A stretch of 64,000 bases of DNA from Scilla litardierei (lineage: Eukaryota > Streptophyta > Magnoliopsida > Asparagales > Asparagaceae), in contig CM061141.1 of assembly GCA_030789695.1 (NCBI GenBank), positions 170,452,807-170,516,806 of the forward strand, written 5' to 3'. This document shows positions 1 to 9,681 of the stretch, one piece after another. Within the stretch, counting starts at the first letter, position 1; each line of letters starts with the position of its first letter. The position numbers and the translations under genes were made by a program. The notes below the pieces were generated by a model. The model saw only the letters and a program-made list of their open reading frames with translations. It was not told where the DNA came from and ran no database searches.

Positions 1-46
1 ATATTTTACACCTTTTTCTGCATATTTGCATGCCATTTCGATTACT
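1..46 (+). mobile_element. Tail of a truncated Athila/Tat-like LTR (cut by window edge)
   Basis: The first ~46 bases match 26909-26954, where the same sequence is the stub of a 3' LTR that runs straight into satellite. The window therefore opens inside a second copy of that LTR/satellite junction. The internal part of the element must lie just left of the window. The match shows that the truncated element was duplicated together with its flanking satellite. Confidence 0.7.
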
Positions 47-2426
47 CAAATGTAGAAAATAGCCCGGAGCTCAAAAAACCGCACAAATGTAAATTGGAAC
101 CGGGGGATCACCATCTTCAACAGAAAAAAGAGAAGATAAGATCGAGCCAAAAACATATAATTTAATTAAAATATATGTATCTTCCCGAAGAGGCAGAAAA
201 ATGGTTCCAAGCTAATAAAAAATCCGCAAAAATGTCTGTTGAAACGGGTAGATTTCCATCTTCAAATGGAAAACATAAGAGAAGACAAATAATGTAGGTA
301 ATAAAAATCCTTTCATTTAATAAAAAGATCCTTATCTTTCATAAAAAAGAAAATAGCACCAAGCTCATAAATATCTGCAAAAACGTCCGTTGGAACCGGG
401 AGATCGCCATCTTCAACTAAAAACAATAAGAGAAGCCAAAATTATGCCAAAAATCATATCATTAAATAAAAATACATATATTCCAGAAAATTTAGAAAAT
501 AGCCCCGAGGTCAGAATAATACGTAAAAATGTCTGTTGGCACCGAGAGATCGCCATCTTCAACAGAAAAATAAAAGAAGACAAAATTAGAACATAAAAAT
601 CGTATCATTTAATATAAAGATCCATATCTTTTAGAATATATAAAAAATAGCATGGAGCTCAGGAAAAATAAGAGAAGACAAATGTAGGTTATAAAAATCA
701 TATCATTTAATAAAAAGTTCAATATCTTCCATAAAATGTAGAAAATAGCACCGAGCTCAAAAAAATCTGCAAAAATATTCGTTGGAACTGGGAGATTGCC
801 ATCTTCAACTGAAAAATAAGTGAAGACTAAATTAGGCTGTAAAAATCATATCATCTGATATAAAGTTTCATATCTTACACAAAATGTAGGAAATACCTCG
901 AAGCTCAGAAAAATCCGCTAAAATGTTGTTGAAACCGGGAGATCGTCATCTTCATCTGAAAAATAGAGAAGACAAAATTCGGCCAAAAAATCGTATCATT
1001 TCATAAAAAGATACATATATTTAAGAAAATGTATAAAAACAGACTCAAGCTAAGAAAAATCCGCAAAAATGTCAACCGAGAGGTCGCCATCTTCAACTTA
1101 AAAACAGAAAAAAATAAGAGAAGACAAACGTAGGCTATATAAATCATATCATTTATAAAAATGTAGCAAACATCACCGAGATTATAAAATCCACTAAATT
1201 GTCCGTTGGAACTCGGAGATCGCCATCTTCAACTGAAAAATAAGACAAGACAAAATTAGGCCAAAAATCATATCATTTAATAAAAAGATTCATATCTTCT
1301 AGAAAATTTAGAAAATAGTCCTAGGTTAGAATAATACGCAAAATCGTTGGGAAAGGGAGACCACTATTTTCAACTGAAAAATAAAAGCAGACAAAATTAG
1401 GCCAAAAATCATATCATTTAATAAAAATATTCATAACTTCTTGAGAATTTAGAAAAATAGCCCCGATCTCAGAAAAATCCAAAAATGTCCCTTGGAACCG
1501 AGAGATCATCATCTTCAACTGAAAAATAACAGAAGACAAAATTAGGTTATAAAAATCATATCATTTAATATAAATTCATATTTTACAAAAATATAGAAAA
1601 TAGTACAGAGCTTAAAAATACCGCACAAATCTCCATTGTAACCGGGAGATCCCATCTTCAAATTAAAAAAGAGAAAATAAAATTAGGCCAAACAATCATA
1701 ACTTTTCATAAAAAGATACATATCTTCCAGAAAATATAGAAAAATAGTCCAAGCTAAGAAAAATATGCAAAAATGTCCATTGAAACCGGGAGATCGCCAT
1801 CTTCAAGTGAAAAAAAATAAGAGAAGACAAAATTAGGCTATAAAAATCATATCATTTAATAAAAAGATCCAAAACTTCCCGAAAATGTAGAAAATAGCCC
1901 GGAGCTCAGAAAAATCCACAAAAATGTTAGTTGAAATCGGGAGATCGCTATCTTCAACTGAAAAATGAGAGAAGAAAAAATTAGGTCAAAAATTGATATC
2001 ATTTAATAAAACGATCCATAACTTCCTAAAATATAGAAAATAGCACCGAGCTCAAAAAATCGAGAAAACTGTCCATTGGAACAGGGAGATCTCCATCATC
2101 AACTGAATAATAAGAGAAGATAAAATTACGTTATAAAAACCAAATCATTTATTATAAAAATTCATATCGTACAGAAAATGTAGAAATAGCTCGGAGCTCA
2201 GAAAAATGCAAAAAATATCCATTGGAACTGGGAGATCGCCATCTTCAACTGAAAAAATAAAAGAAGACAAAATTAGGCCAAAAATCATATCATTTAATAA
2301 AAAGATACATATCTGCCATAAAATGTAGAAAATAGCACCGAAATCCATACAAATTTCCGTTGGAACCGGGAGATCGCAATATTTAACTGAAAAAATAGAA
2401 GACAAAATTAGGCCAAAAAACATATC
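47..2426 (+). repeat. 147-bp satellite array, + orientation (block 1)
   Basis: About 16 tandem monomers of ~147 bp. Each carries the landmarks GTTGGAACCGGGAGATCGCC, CATCTTCAACTGAAAAATAA, GAGAAGACAAAATTAGGCC, ATCATATCATTTAATAAAAA, CTTCCAGAAAATGTAGAAAA and CCGAGCTCAGAAAAATCCGC, in that order. Neighbouring monomers are clearly diverged, whereas the whole block matches 26954-29500 closely (about 97% over the ~330 bases I compared by eye). One monomer near 1140-1170 lacks ~25 bp before ATGTAGAAAA and serves as a marker of the higher-order unit. Short open frames here are products of the repeat and not genes. Confidence 0.95.
2422..2426. other. Target-site duplication ATATC, left copy
   Basis: The 5 bp immediately before the gypsy 5' LTR are ATATC, identical to the 5 bp after the 3' LTR (12101-12105). 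Joining the flanks gives an uninterrupted satellite monomer (CATATC followed by ATTTAATAAAAAG), so the empty site is known exactly. Confidence 0.95.
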
Positions 2427-2714
2427 TGTAACGACTGGTTTTCATGTATCTGGATTAAATATATTATATATATATGTTTTGGTGGATTTTCTCCTTATGT
2501 GTGGTTTTCGTCTCCGTAGCTTTCATTTTCGATCGTTTCGTCGTGATTTTCTAGCTTCTTCCTTAGAATCGTCGATTTTGGAGTAAGTCATTCGTGACGG
2601 GCTTCATATCGGTCATATCTTATTGTTAGATCAAGCCTAGGAGTCTTAGGAATCGATCCCGGAGCTTCGCGCTCCATTTCGGAACTTTCTGTGCACGTTA
2701 GCCGGTACAAGAAG

Positions 2715-3120
2715 GGGAACCGACCGACTAGATGACGATTTAGTCGGTCGGCAAACCTTCATGGACCGACTAGTGGGCTTTGTTAATTATTCAGGAGTTA
2801 CTGTTTATCGTTAGTCGGTCTAAGAACATTTGTCGACCGACTAGGTTACAAACTAGTCGGCCAGCAATCGTTCTTTAACCGACTAGCTCTATGATCATTT
2901 TTGATACCAAGTACTATTCATTCTTAGTCGGTCTAAGAACGTTCGTCGACCGACTAGATGAGAAACTAGTCAGTCAGTAGTTGTTCTTTGACCGACTAAA
3001 TCTAAATCCTATTTTGTACTGGAGTTACTGTTTACACTTAGTCAGTCTGCGTTGGTCAACCGACCGACTAGTTCCCAAACTAGTCGGTCAGTTGTTGCTC
3101 TTTGACCGACAAATCAGTGT
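2715..3120. repeat. Inverted-repeat (hairpin) array in the LTR U3 region
   Basis: The motif ACCGACTAG and its complement CTAGTCGGT alternate at least six times, so nearly every pair can fold into a short stem-loop, for example CCGACTAGATG against TTTAGTCGG at about 2729-2755. The pairs recur at roughly 100-bp spacing with the shared phrase GTTACTGTTTA. The 3' LTR has the same array (9970-10375) with scattered substitutions. The position upstream of the TATA-like box fits enhancer or silencing sequence, but function is inferred. Confidence 0.75.
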
Positions 3121-3156
3121 CAAAACCCTAATTTCTGGGCAGCTGCCAGCTCTTCC

Positions 3157-3164
3157 TATTTAAA
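3157..3164 (+). promoter_or_regulatory. Probable LTR TATA box (TATTTAAA)
   Basis: TATTTAAA is followed after ~30 bp by a pyrimidine-rich stretch, as expected of a plant transcription start. The 3' LTR keeps the same box at 10414-10421. It would separate U3 (about 730 bp) from a long R-U5 of about 1.7 kb. Confidence 0.5.
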
Positions 3165-4854
3165 CCCCCCCACGATTTCTTTCATCCCTCTTTCATTCTC
3201 CTGAGCCATTTTCTCCCCCAAATCACCCTCCAACATTTCCCCAAGCCATTCCTTCCCCCTTGGAGCTTCCCTCTCCATTTTGGCCGGCCACCACCTCTAG
3301 ATCGCCGGAAAACCCCCAAAAATCCCCAAAACCCCATTTCTCCAAACTTCTCCATCCATTCCCAGATCTGAACCGTAGGTTCCCCGGATCGTTTCTTCCG
3401 TCGCCGTGCTTGCTCGGCATCGTTCTTCCGCTAACGATTCGGTAATAACTCGATTCTATAATATTCTCATAACCCATTTGTGTTTTTGTGAAACCCTAAT
3501 AAAACTAGGTTGGATGTTGTTCTAATATTGTTTTGCCATGGCAACGATCTCATCTCCGTAGTTAGCATTTGTGTGACGGCCTCGTTGATCGTCATCCTCG
3601 GTGCTAGGCAAGTGAAACTTGCCACTTAGGGTTTTGGGCCATGTCTTAGGCCATTTGCTTGTTGTAGGCATAAAAGAGACTAGGCGACGAAATGATACTC
3701 GCATAGGCGCAATTTCAGGATCTAGCTTGACAACAAAGCTAGACCCGTCATTTATCATGTTACATAACTACCATGTCATGTTTAATTTTAATTAACGGTA
3801 CACGAATTAATTGTCATCCATGCTATCCATGTTGAATGTCGCATTCGTAGCACACGCTACAATACTTGTGTTTCCTGGCTCGTGTTCCAGAAGCGGGCTA
3901 CGTGAGTTGGTTGATAGCCAATGCCCGATCTACTTGTTTCCGGCTAGGCACCTGCGTTGCAGGCATAACCCTACGCCATACGTGTTAAATACACTTCCTG
4001 GCTCGTGATCCAGAAGCAAGCATTCCGTGTTCGGGGTAATGCCCTGGCTCGATACACGTGGAGGGGTAGGGATAAGCGGTCACCTGAGCTTACGAGTTGG
4101 CCCGATCAGCCACTCTAGCCAGCAGACGAAATCTCTGTGCACAACTTGTTTACTTGACGTGTTCACTTGACGTGAACTACTTGACTTGTACTTGTCCGTG
4201 TTTTACTTGTAAAACTTGTTATCCATGACATACTTGCTACTTGCTACTTGTACTTTCCTTTACTTGTCACTTCCATACTATACTTGCCATGTCATGCATC
4301 ATACTATAACTGCTAGGTTGTTAGTTTACCTTACTTTCAGTTTCCTTGCCCAAGTCTTTTAGACTTGCTGACATGTGCACCTTTACTCTTTTGGGTGACA
4401 CATGTTAGATCCTGAGCCTGAGTTCATTGTTGAGGACGAGGTGTTTGCGGACACCGAGCCCGAGCCTGTGTTTGACGAGGAGTACGGGGACACTGGGGAC
4501 CAGTCCTAGTGTCTTCGTTGAGCTTTCCCCTTTTGTTTTAGACTGTTGTAGTTGTCGGTGCGCAGCACCTATACTTTGTTATGTTTGTCCTTGTTGGCCT
4601 TGTTCTGGGCCTTTAGACTCTTTCTTTTAGCCTGGTGGCTTTTCTGGATGTTGAACTTAATTTTAATGTTGGACAAATTCTGAGATTTGAGATTTTATTT
4701 CTGTCTCTCCTTGTGTTATTATTGTTGTTCCGTTTGTGGTTACAGGGACCTGCTTATGTTTTATTGACGCTTATCGGGTTTGGGGCTTCACAGCTCCACT
4801 CTCGTGCGGACCTTTTCACGTCTTGCCTCCATTTTAGGGAATTGGGGCGTGACA

Positions 4855-4997
4855 GGTTTTGTTGGTGGCCCATGCAGGTCTCTTCTATAACTGCAATTAT
4901 TGGAACGACGATAATAATATTAGAATGTCCAATAAACTAAGTTCGACATCCGAGTCATAAGCTATGAGTCTAATTGTTTCGTTTTCTGTGTCAATAG
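4855..4997 (+). other. Untranslated leader between 5' LTR and gag
   Basis: 143 bp between the LTR end and the gag ATG. The usual initiator-methionine primer site (TGGTATCAGAGC) is not visible right after the LTR. The region starting GGTTTTGTTGGTGGCCC may be a decayed or unusual primer-binding site, but I could not pair it with a tRNA from memory. Confidence 0.6.
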
Positions 4998-6038
4998 ATG
5001 GCAGGAAGGCGATTCACCCATGGTGGTGGTGGTGGTACGCCCCCTTATGACGAGGAGCCTGAGCGGGAACCCACCAATGGGGAGATGATGCGGATGATGC
5101 TTCAGATGGTGCAGGTGCAGCAGGGCGTGCTCCTGCAAGTCCAGAATGCTCCAGTTGTTCGAGCTGGTCGGGCAATCCAAGATGCCCCTCGCTCCGAGCC
5201 GGGAGCGAAGCAATTTCGGGAGCTGGGTCCCGCATATTTTGATGGGTCCGAGGGTCCTCTAGCTGCTGATGAGTGGATTCGGAACATAGAGGATAATTTG
5301 AAGATGGCCAAGATCACCCCGGCTGGATGTGTTGATTTGGCGAAGAGGCAACTCAAGGATAATGCTCGGAACTGGTGGGATGCGGAAGAGAAGATGCTGG
5401 TGGAGCCGATAGCTTGGGCTACCTTTAAGTCCATGTTTGATGAGGAGTTCTTTCCGAAGGCTGCTACGAAGGAGATGCTGCAGTGTTTTATTAATCTAAA
5501 GCAAGGGAGCTTGACGGTGGACCTGTACCACCAAGAGTTCACTAGGCTGAGTCAGTTCGCACTGAAGATGGTGCAGGATGATGATGAGAGGGCTCAGAGG
5601 TTCCTGCAGGGACTTGCTTTGGAGCTTCAGAGTTTTGTGTCTTCCTCTGATCTGGACTCTTATCAGAATGTTCTGGTCGCTGCGAGGAGGCAGGAGCTGA
5701 ACCTGAGTCAGAGGAGAGGACATGTTTCTGGTGCTGGGAAGAGGCCTATGGAGCAGGCCAGAGCGGTGGTTAGGCCTGGTTTCAAGCCTAATCAGCCAGC
5801 TCAGTTCAAGAGGCCAAGAGGGCCTGTTCAAAAGACTTGCCATTTCTGCGGCAAGATCGGGCATGTCAAGGATCAGTGTAGGATATTCCTGGGCCATTGT
5901 GTTGTCTGTGGAGATCCTACCCATACCATGAAGGATTGTCCGAGGTCGAAGCAGCCTTGGAGGGCACCTGTTGCAACACAGCCGTTGCAGCAGAGGGAGT
6001 CTGTTCCTGCTGGACGTGGAGCAGCTCTTGTTCCATAG
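4998..6038 (+). CDS. gag: Gag (capsid-nucleocapsid) of the Tekay-like element
   Basis: A 346-codon open frame encodes the structural Gag protein that assembles retrotransposon particles in the cytoplasm. The middle (about residues 85-200) has the plant Ty3/gypsy capsid pattern, including NWWDAEEKM and FKSMFDEEFFP. Two zinc knuckles follow: CHFCGKIGHVKDQC and CVVCGDPTHTMKDC, both complete CX2CX4HX4C. The start is the first ATG after the leader (TCAATAGATGG). The N-terminus has a His/Gly-rich run from a (GGT)n tract. The frame ends at TAG 6036-6038, and another in-frame TAG lies at 6054; both could come from CAG codons by a C-to-T change, since this lineage usually reads gag into pol in one frame. 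The true polyprotein therefore probably continued past 6038. Confidence 0.85.
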   Translation: MAGRRFTHGGGGGTPPYDEEPEREPTNGEMMRMMLQMVQVQQGVLLQVQNAPVVRAGRAIQDAPRSEPGAKQFRELGPAYFDGSEGPLAADEWIRNIEDNLKMAKITPAGCVDLAKRQLKDNARNWWDAEEKMLVEPIAWATFKSMFDEEFFPKAATKEMLQCFINLKQGSLTVDLYHQEFTRLSQFALKMVQDDDERAQRFLQGLALELQSFVSSSDLDSYQNVLVAARRQELNLSQRRGHVSGAGKRPMEQARAVVRPGFKPNQPAQFKRPRGPVQKTCHFCGKIGHVKDQCRIFLGHCVVCGDPTHTMKDCPRSKQPWRAPVATQPLQQRESVPAGRGAALVP

Positions 6039-6129
6039 AGGCAGGCTTTTCAGTAGGCTTTTTTGCCGAGGAGGCAGGCTTTTCTGATGACCGCTGTGGA
6101 GAGCGAGGCTGTGGACGAGGTTATCGCAG

Positions 6130-6243
6130 GTAATCCTCAATCTAGCTGTTACTTTCCTAGCTAGTTTTGATTGTTAGATTATGTTGTTTGCTTGAACATG
6201 ATTGTTTGTTAGACTAGGGTTTGATTGTTAAATTGCTTGTTAG
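6130..6243 (+). other. Candidate spliceosomal intron 1 (gag-protease junction), 114 bp
   Basis: The sequence runs CGCAG|GTAATC ... CTTGTTAG|GTGTGG, with consensus GT and AG ends, a T-rich body and in-frame stops. Coding similarity stops and restarts exactly at these borders: upstream ends in an EVIA-like segment and downstream begins with [17 protein letters not shown], which continues into the protease. Removing it keeps the gag frame (phase 1). A decayed linker is the alternative. Confidence 0.6.
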
Positions 6244-7966
6244 GTGTGGTTTTGGTGTGCACATTTCCTGCACGAGTCCTCTTTGACTCAGGTGCATCGA
6301 TGTGCATTATTTCTCGGAGCTTCGTGGAGAAGCATTCCTTATCGACGTCCCCTCTTTCCAAGAGTTGGAATATCGTTACAGGGAATGGCGTTGTCTCGGT
6401 GCATCTTGGTTGCAATTCTTGCTCGTTGGTGGTTTGTGGACATGAGCTTTACGCTGTTTTCATTGCCCACGACATCATCAACTATGATGCGGTTCTTGGG
6501 ATGGATTGGCTTGCGAGCTTCTATGCTACGATCGATTGTCGGAGGAAGAAGGTGGTGTTCGAGATTCCCGGACATCCAGTATTTGAGTTCAGCCGGGGTA
6601 GCAGTTCGCTTGGTCCTGTCAGATTTCGGGCTAGGCCGGTGGAGATTGTGGCTATGCAGATGGAGTTGGAGAGGCCAGCGGTTGTGCGGGACTTTGATGA
6701 CGTCGTCCCCGAGGAGATGTCTAGTTTGCCACCTGATCGAGCTCTGGAATTTTCTATTGATCTTATTCCAGGAGCGCAGCCGATTTCGAAGGCGCCATAT
6801 CGTATGGCACCCGCTGAGTTGGAGGAATTACGGAAGCAGCTGGATGAGCTTTTGCAGAAGGGTTATATCAATCCTAGTGTGTCTCCGTGGGGAGCACCGG
6901 TGCTGCTGGTGAAGAAGAAGGATGGTTCACGTCGCATGTGCGTGGACTATCGGGAACTGAATGCGGTGACCATCAAGAATAAATACCCGTTGCCTCGCAT
7001 CGATGATATTTTTGATCAGCTTGGAGGTTCGAGGGTGTTTTTTAAATTGGATTTGAGGAGTGGTTACCATCAGTTGAAGGTGAAGAAGGATGATGTTCCG
7101 AAGACAGCGTTCAGGACGAAGTATGGACACTATGAGTTTGTGGTTATGCCTTTCGGTGTAACCAATGTACCCGCAGTTTTCATGAATCTGATGAACCTGA
7201 TTTTCTACGACTTTTTAGATAAGTTTGTCGTTATCTTTATTGACGACATTCTGATCTATCCTAAGTCGGAGGAGGAGCATGCATCGCACTTGAGGACGGT
7301 GTTGGAGATTTTGAGGAAGCATCGGTTGTATGCTATGTTTTCGAAGTGCGAGTTTTGGCTGGACAGAGTTGCTTTTCTCAGGCATGTGGTGACTAGAGAT
7401 GGTATTTCAGTGGATCCCGAGAAGAACAGGGCCATCAGAGAGTGGCCTGTTCCGCAGTCAGCGTCTGAGATTCGGAGTTTCCTTGGGCTTGCTGGTTACT
7501 ATCGGCGCTTCATTAAGGACTTTTCCCGTATTGCTGAGTCGATGACCAGATTGACGCGGAAGGATGTACCTTTTGTTTGGTCGGGTGATTGTGAGAATGC
7601 CTTTGTTGTTCTGAGGGAGAGATTGACGACTGCCCCTATTCTTGTTGTGCCTGATCGCAGCGATGGATTTGAGATCTTTTGCGATGCTTCTGGCAAGGGT
7701 CTCGGTTGTGTTTTGCATCAGCACGGGCATGTTGTGGCGTATGCTTCGCGTCAGCTCAAGGTTCATGAGAAGAATTACCCGACGCATGAATTGGAGTTGG
7801 CTGCTGTTGTGTTTGCTCTTAAGATTTGGAGGCACTTCCTGCTGAGTGAGAAAGTGAAAATCTTCACGATCACAAAAGCTTGAAGTATATTTTCACTCAG
7901 AAGGAGCTCAACATGCGACATCGTCGATGGTTGGAGCTCATGGTGGATTATGAGATTGATTTGTAG
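6244..7966 (+). pseudogene. pol: Pol, first part: protease, reverse transcriptase, RNase H (broken)
   Basis: The segment carries the aspartic protease that processes Gag-Pol (LFDSGAS at about 6279-6299). The reverse transcriptase follows, with [17 protein letters not shown] near 6913-6960, [11 protein letters not shown] near 7040-7072, [10 protein letters not shown] and the active-site FIDDILIY near 7238-7261. RNase H then shows [10 protein letters not shown] and [12 protein letters not shown]. One unbroken frame runs to 7883. A one-base deletion near 7868 shifts the frame just before the next conserved RNase H aspartate, so that residue is lost. In the shifted frame a TAG follows at 7964-7966, in a position usually occupied by glutamine in this family. 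The RT looks intact, but the polyprotein cannot be made in full. Confidence 0.9.
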
Positions 7967-8662
7967 TATCACCCTGGCAAGGTGAATGTGATTCCCGATG
8001 CGCTGAGTAGGCTTCCAGCGGTGATGATTTTGACCTCGCAGTGGAGATTACAGCAGGATCTTTGCGAGTCGAGAGTTGAGATTGTTCTTCCTGGAGAGAC
8101 TTCTTCGTTGATGTGTATGCAGATACAGTCGACGATCGTGGATCGGATCAAGGCTGGCCAGGCTGAGGATCCGAAGCTGGTGAAGATTCGGGAGCAGGTG
8201 GAAGCCGGTCTGCGGACTGACTTTTTGATTCATGAGGATGGCTCGCTGAGGTTTGGAGCCAGGTTGTATGTGCCAGCTGGGGATATTAAAGAGGAGTTGA
8301 TGGTGGAGGCACACAGTTCGCCGTATTCTGTGCATCCTGGTGGGACCAAGATGTACAAGGATCTTCGTCTGAACTTTTGGTGGCATGGTATGAAGAGGAG
8401 TGTGGCTCGGAGTGTAGCCAAGTGTTTGGTTTGCCAGCAAGTGAAGGCGGAACATCAGCGTACGGCAGGGTTGCTACAACCGCTTCCGATTCCAGAGTGG
8501 AAGTGGCAGCACATCACTATGGATTTCGTGACTGGATTACCTCGGAGTCCGAAGCAGAATGACGCGATTTGGGTGATCGTAGATCGATTGACCAAATCTG
8601 CGCACTTTATTCCATTCCGAGTGGGACAGTCCACTGAGGCGCTAGCGAGGAGATATATGGAG
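7967..8662 (+). pseudogene. pol: Pol, second part: RNase H tail and integrase N-terminal and core start
   Basis: This piece continues the shifted frame. It has the zinc-binding HHCC region of integrase (AHSSPYSVHPG, then KCLVCQQVK, about 8309-8440) and the first catalytic aspartate in ITMDFVTGLPRS near 8515-8548. The core reads on through VIVDRLTKSAHF and stops making sense exactly at 8662, where a GT-AG interruption begins. The open frame continues ~13 codons into the intron to a TAG at 8699-8701. Confidence 0.85.
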
Positions 8663-8732
8663 GTAAATTCTTTTGCTCTCCGTTTTATTTACTTTTCCTA
8701 GTTTAGATAGTGATGTAACGTGAATCGTGCAG
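8663..8732 (+). other. Candidate spliceosomal intron 2 inside the integrase core, 70 bp
   Basis: The borders are ATGGAG|GTAAAT ... CGTGCAG|GAGGTC, with a consensus donor, a T-rich middle and a good acceptor. Integrase coding similarity is in frame 2 before it and frame 0 after it. Removing exactly 70 bp joins the two frames between the YME and EVV residues, as expected for the family. The length is not a multiple of three, so this frame correction is strong evidence. 70 bp is near the lower size limit for plant introns. Confidence 0.7.
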
Positions 8733-9635
8733 GAGGTCGTATGACTTCACGGAGTCCCTGTAAGTATCGTGTCGGACAGAGACACGAGGTTCACATCTCA
8801 GTTCTGGCAGAGTTTGCTGAAGAGTTAGGGTATGTGTCTGAGTTTCAGCATGGCGTACCATCCGCAGACAGATGGCCAGTCCGAGAGGACGATTCAGATC
8901 TTGGAGGACATGCTGAGGGCGTGCATGTTGGATTTCAAGGGTTCGTGGGAGGACCATCTACATCTGGTAGAGTTTTCCTACAACAACAGCTTCCAGGCGA
9001 GTATTGGCATGGCGCCTTTTGTCGCTCTTTATGGGAGGAAATGTCGATCGCCATTGAGTTGGGATAACGTTGGAGATCGGGAGCTGTTGGGACCTGAGAT
9101 GATCGTGGAGGCTGTGGATGTTGTCAGGAACATTCGGGAGAGGTTGAGGATTGCTCAAGACCGTTTTAAGCATTGGGCGGATGCTAAATGCCGTCCTTTG
9201 GAGTTTCAGCCGGGCGATCATGTGTTTCTGAGGATTTCCCCGAATCGTGGTGTGATTCGCTTTGGGAAGCAAGGGAAGTTGAGCCCGCGATACATTGGAC
9301 CGTTTGACATTCTGGAGAGAGTTGGCGAGGTAGCCTACTGCTTAGCCTTGCCGCCATCTTTGGAAGGAGTTCACAATGTTTTCCATGTGTCGCAACTTCG
9401 TCGATACATTAGCGACCCATCTCATGCTGTGGATTTCTCGGAGATTACCGTTCGCCCTGATATGACGTATGACCAGCAGCCAGTGCAGATTCTGGACAGG
9501 CGTCAGAAGTCACTTCAGAACAAGGTTGTCAATCTTGTGAGGGTGATGTGACGACATGGCTCGCCTGGAGAGTTTACTTGGGAGAATGAGGATGAGATGC
9601 GAGAGCGTTTCCCACTATTTTTCCCGGACACGTGA
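8733..9635 (+). pseudogene. pol: Pol, third part: integrase core end, C-terminal domain and chromodomain-like tail
   Basis: The segment holds the second catalytic aspartate (VSDRDTRF near 8766-8790), then YHPQTDGQSERT with the catalytic glutamate (about 8857-8892). The C-terminal domain has FQPGDHVFLRISP and LSPRYIGPFDILERVG. The tail (PVQILDRRQ, KVVNLVRV, then FTWENEDEM) is the chromodomain-like region of Tekay elements, which is thought to guide integration to heterochromatin. Breaks are TGA 8742-8744 (an Arg position, CGA to TGA), TAG 8826-8828, and TGA 9549-9551 (a Trp position in the chromodomain). The original end is TGA 9633-9635. Confidence 0.88.
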
Positions 9636-9668
9636 GTGTTGGGAAATTCCGAGGACGGAATTTTTCTT

Positions 9669-9681
9669 AAGTTGGGGAGGA
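9669..9681 (+). other. Polypurine tract of the Tekay-like element
   Basis: AAGTTGGGGAGGA lies directly before the 3' LTR start (TGTAACGAC at 9682). It is the plus-strand primer site used in reverse transcription. Confidence 0.85.

Larger units (their letters stand above)
2427..4854 (+). repeat. 5' LTR of the Tekay-like element (2,428 bp)
   Basis: Begins TGTAACGACTGG and ends GGGGCGTGACA, giving the usual TG...CA ends. It aligns end to end with 9682-12100. It contains an array of inverted ACCGACTAG motifs in the upstream half, a TATA-like box at 3157, and an ACTTG-rich stretch at about 4140-4290. Relative to the 3' LTR it carries an extra ~13-bp tandem copy of CTTGACGTG near 4156-4180. Short open frames inside the LTR are repeated in both copies and have no recognisable domain. 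Confidence 0.95.

Noticed and set aside
2145..2423. Recurring small ORFs of the type ...DGDLPVPTDIFADFS... and ...ISRFQRTFLRIFL... throughout the satellite
   Set aside because: They are the same reversed monomer read in two frames. Because 147 bp is 49 codons, the frame persists from monomer to monomer. There is no start/stop conservation and no domain.
3260..3477. Pro-rich ORFs inside the gypsy LTR
   Set aside because: Present in both LTRs with substitutions but with no start context, domain or codon bias. They lie in the untranslated R-U5 region.
5014..6140. Minus-strand and alternative-frame ORFs over gag and pol (for example 5496-6140, 6244-6912)
   Set aside because: They are shadows of the + strand gag-pol frame, with no recognisable motif of their own.
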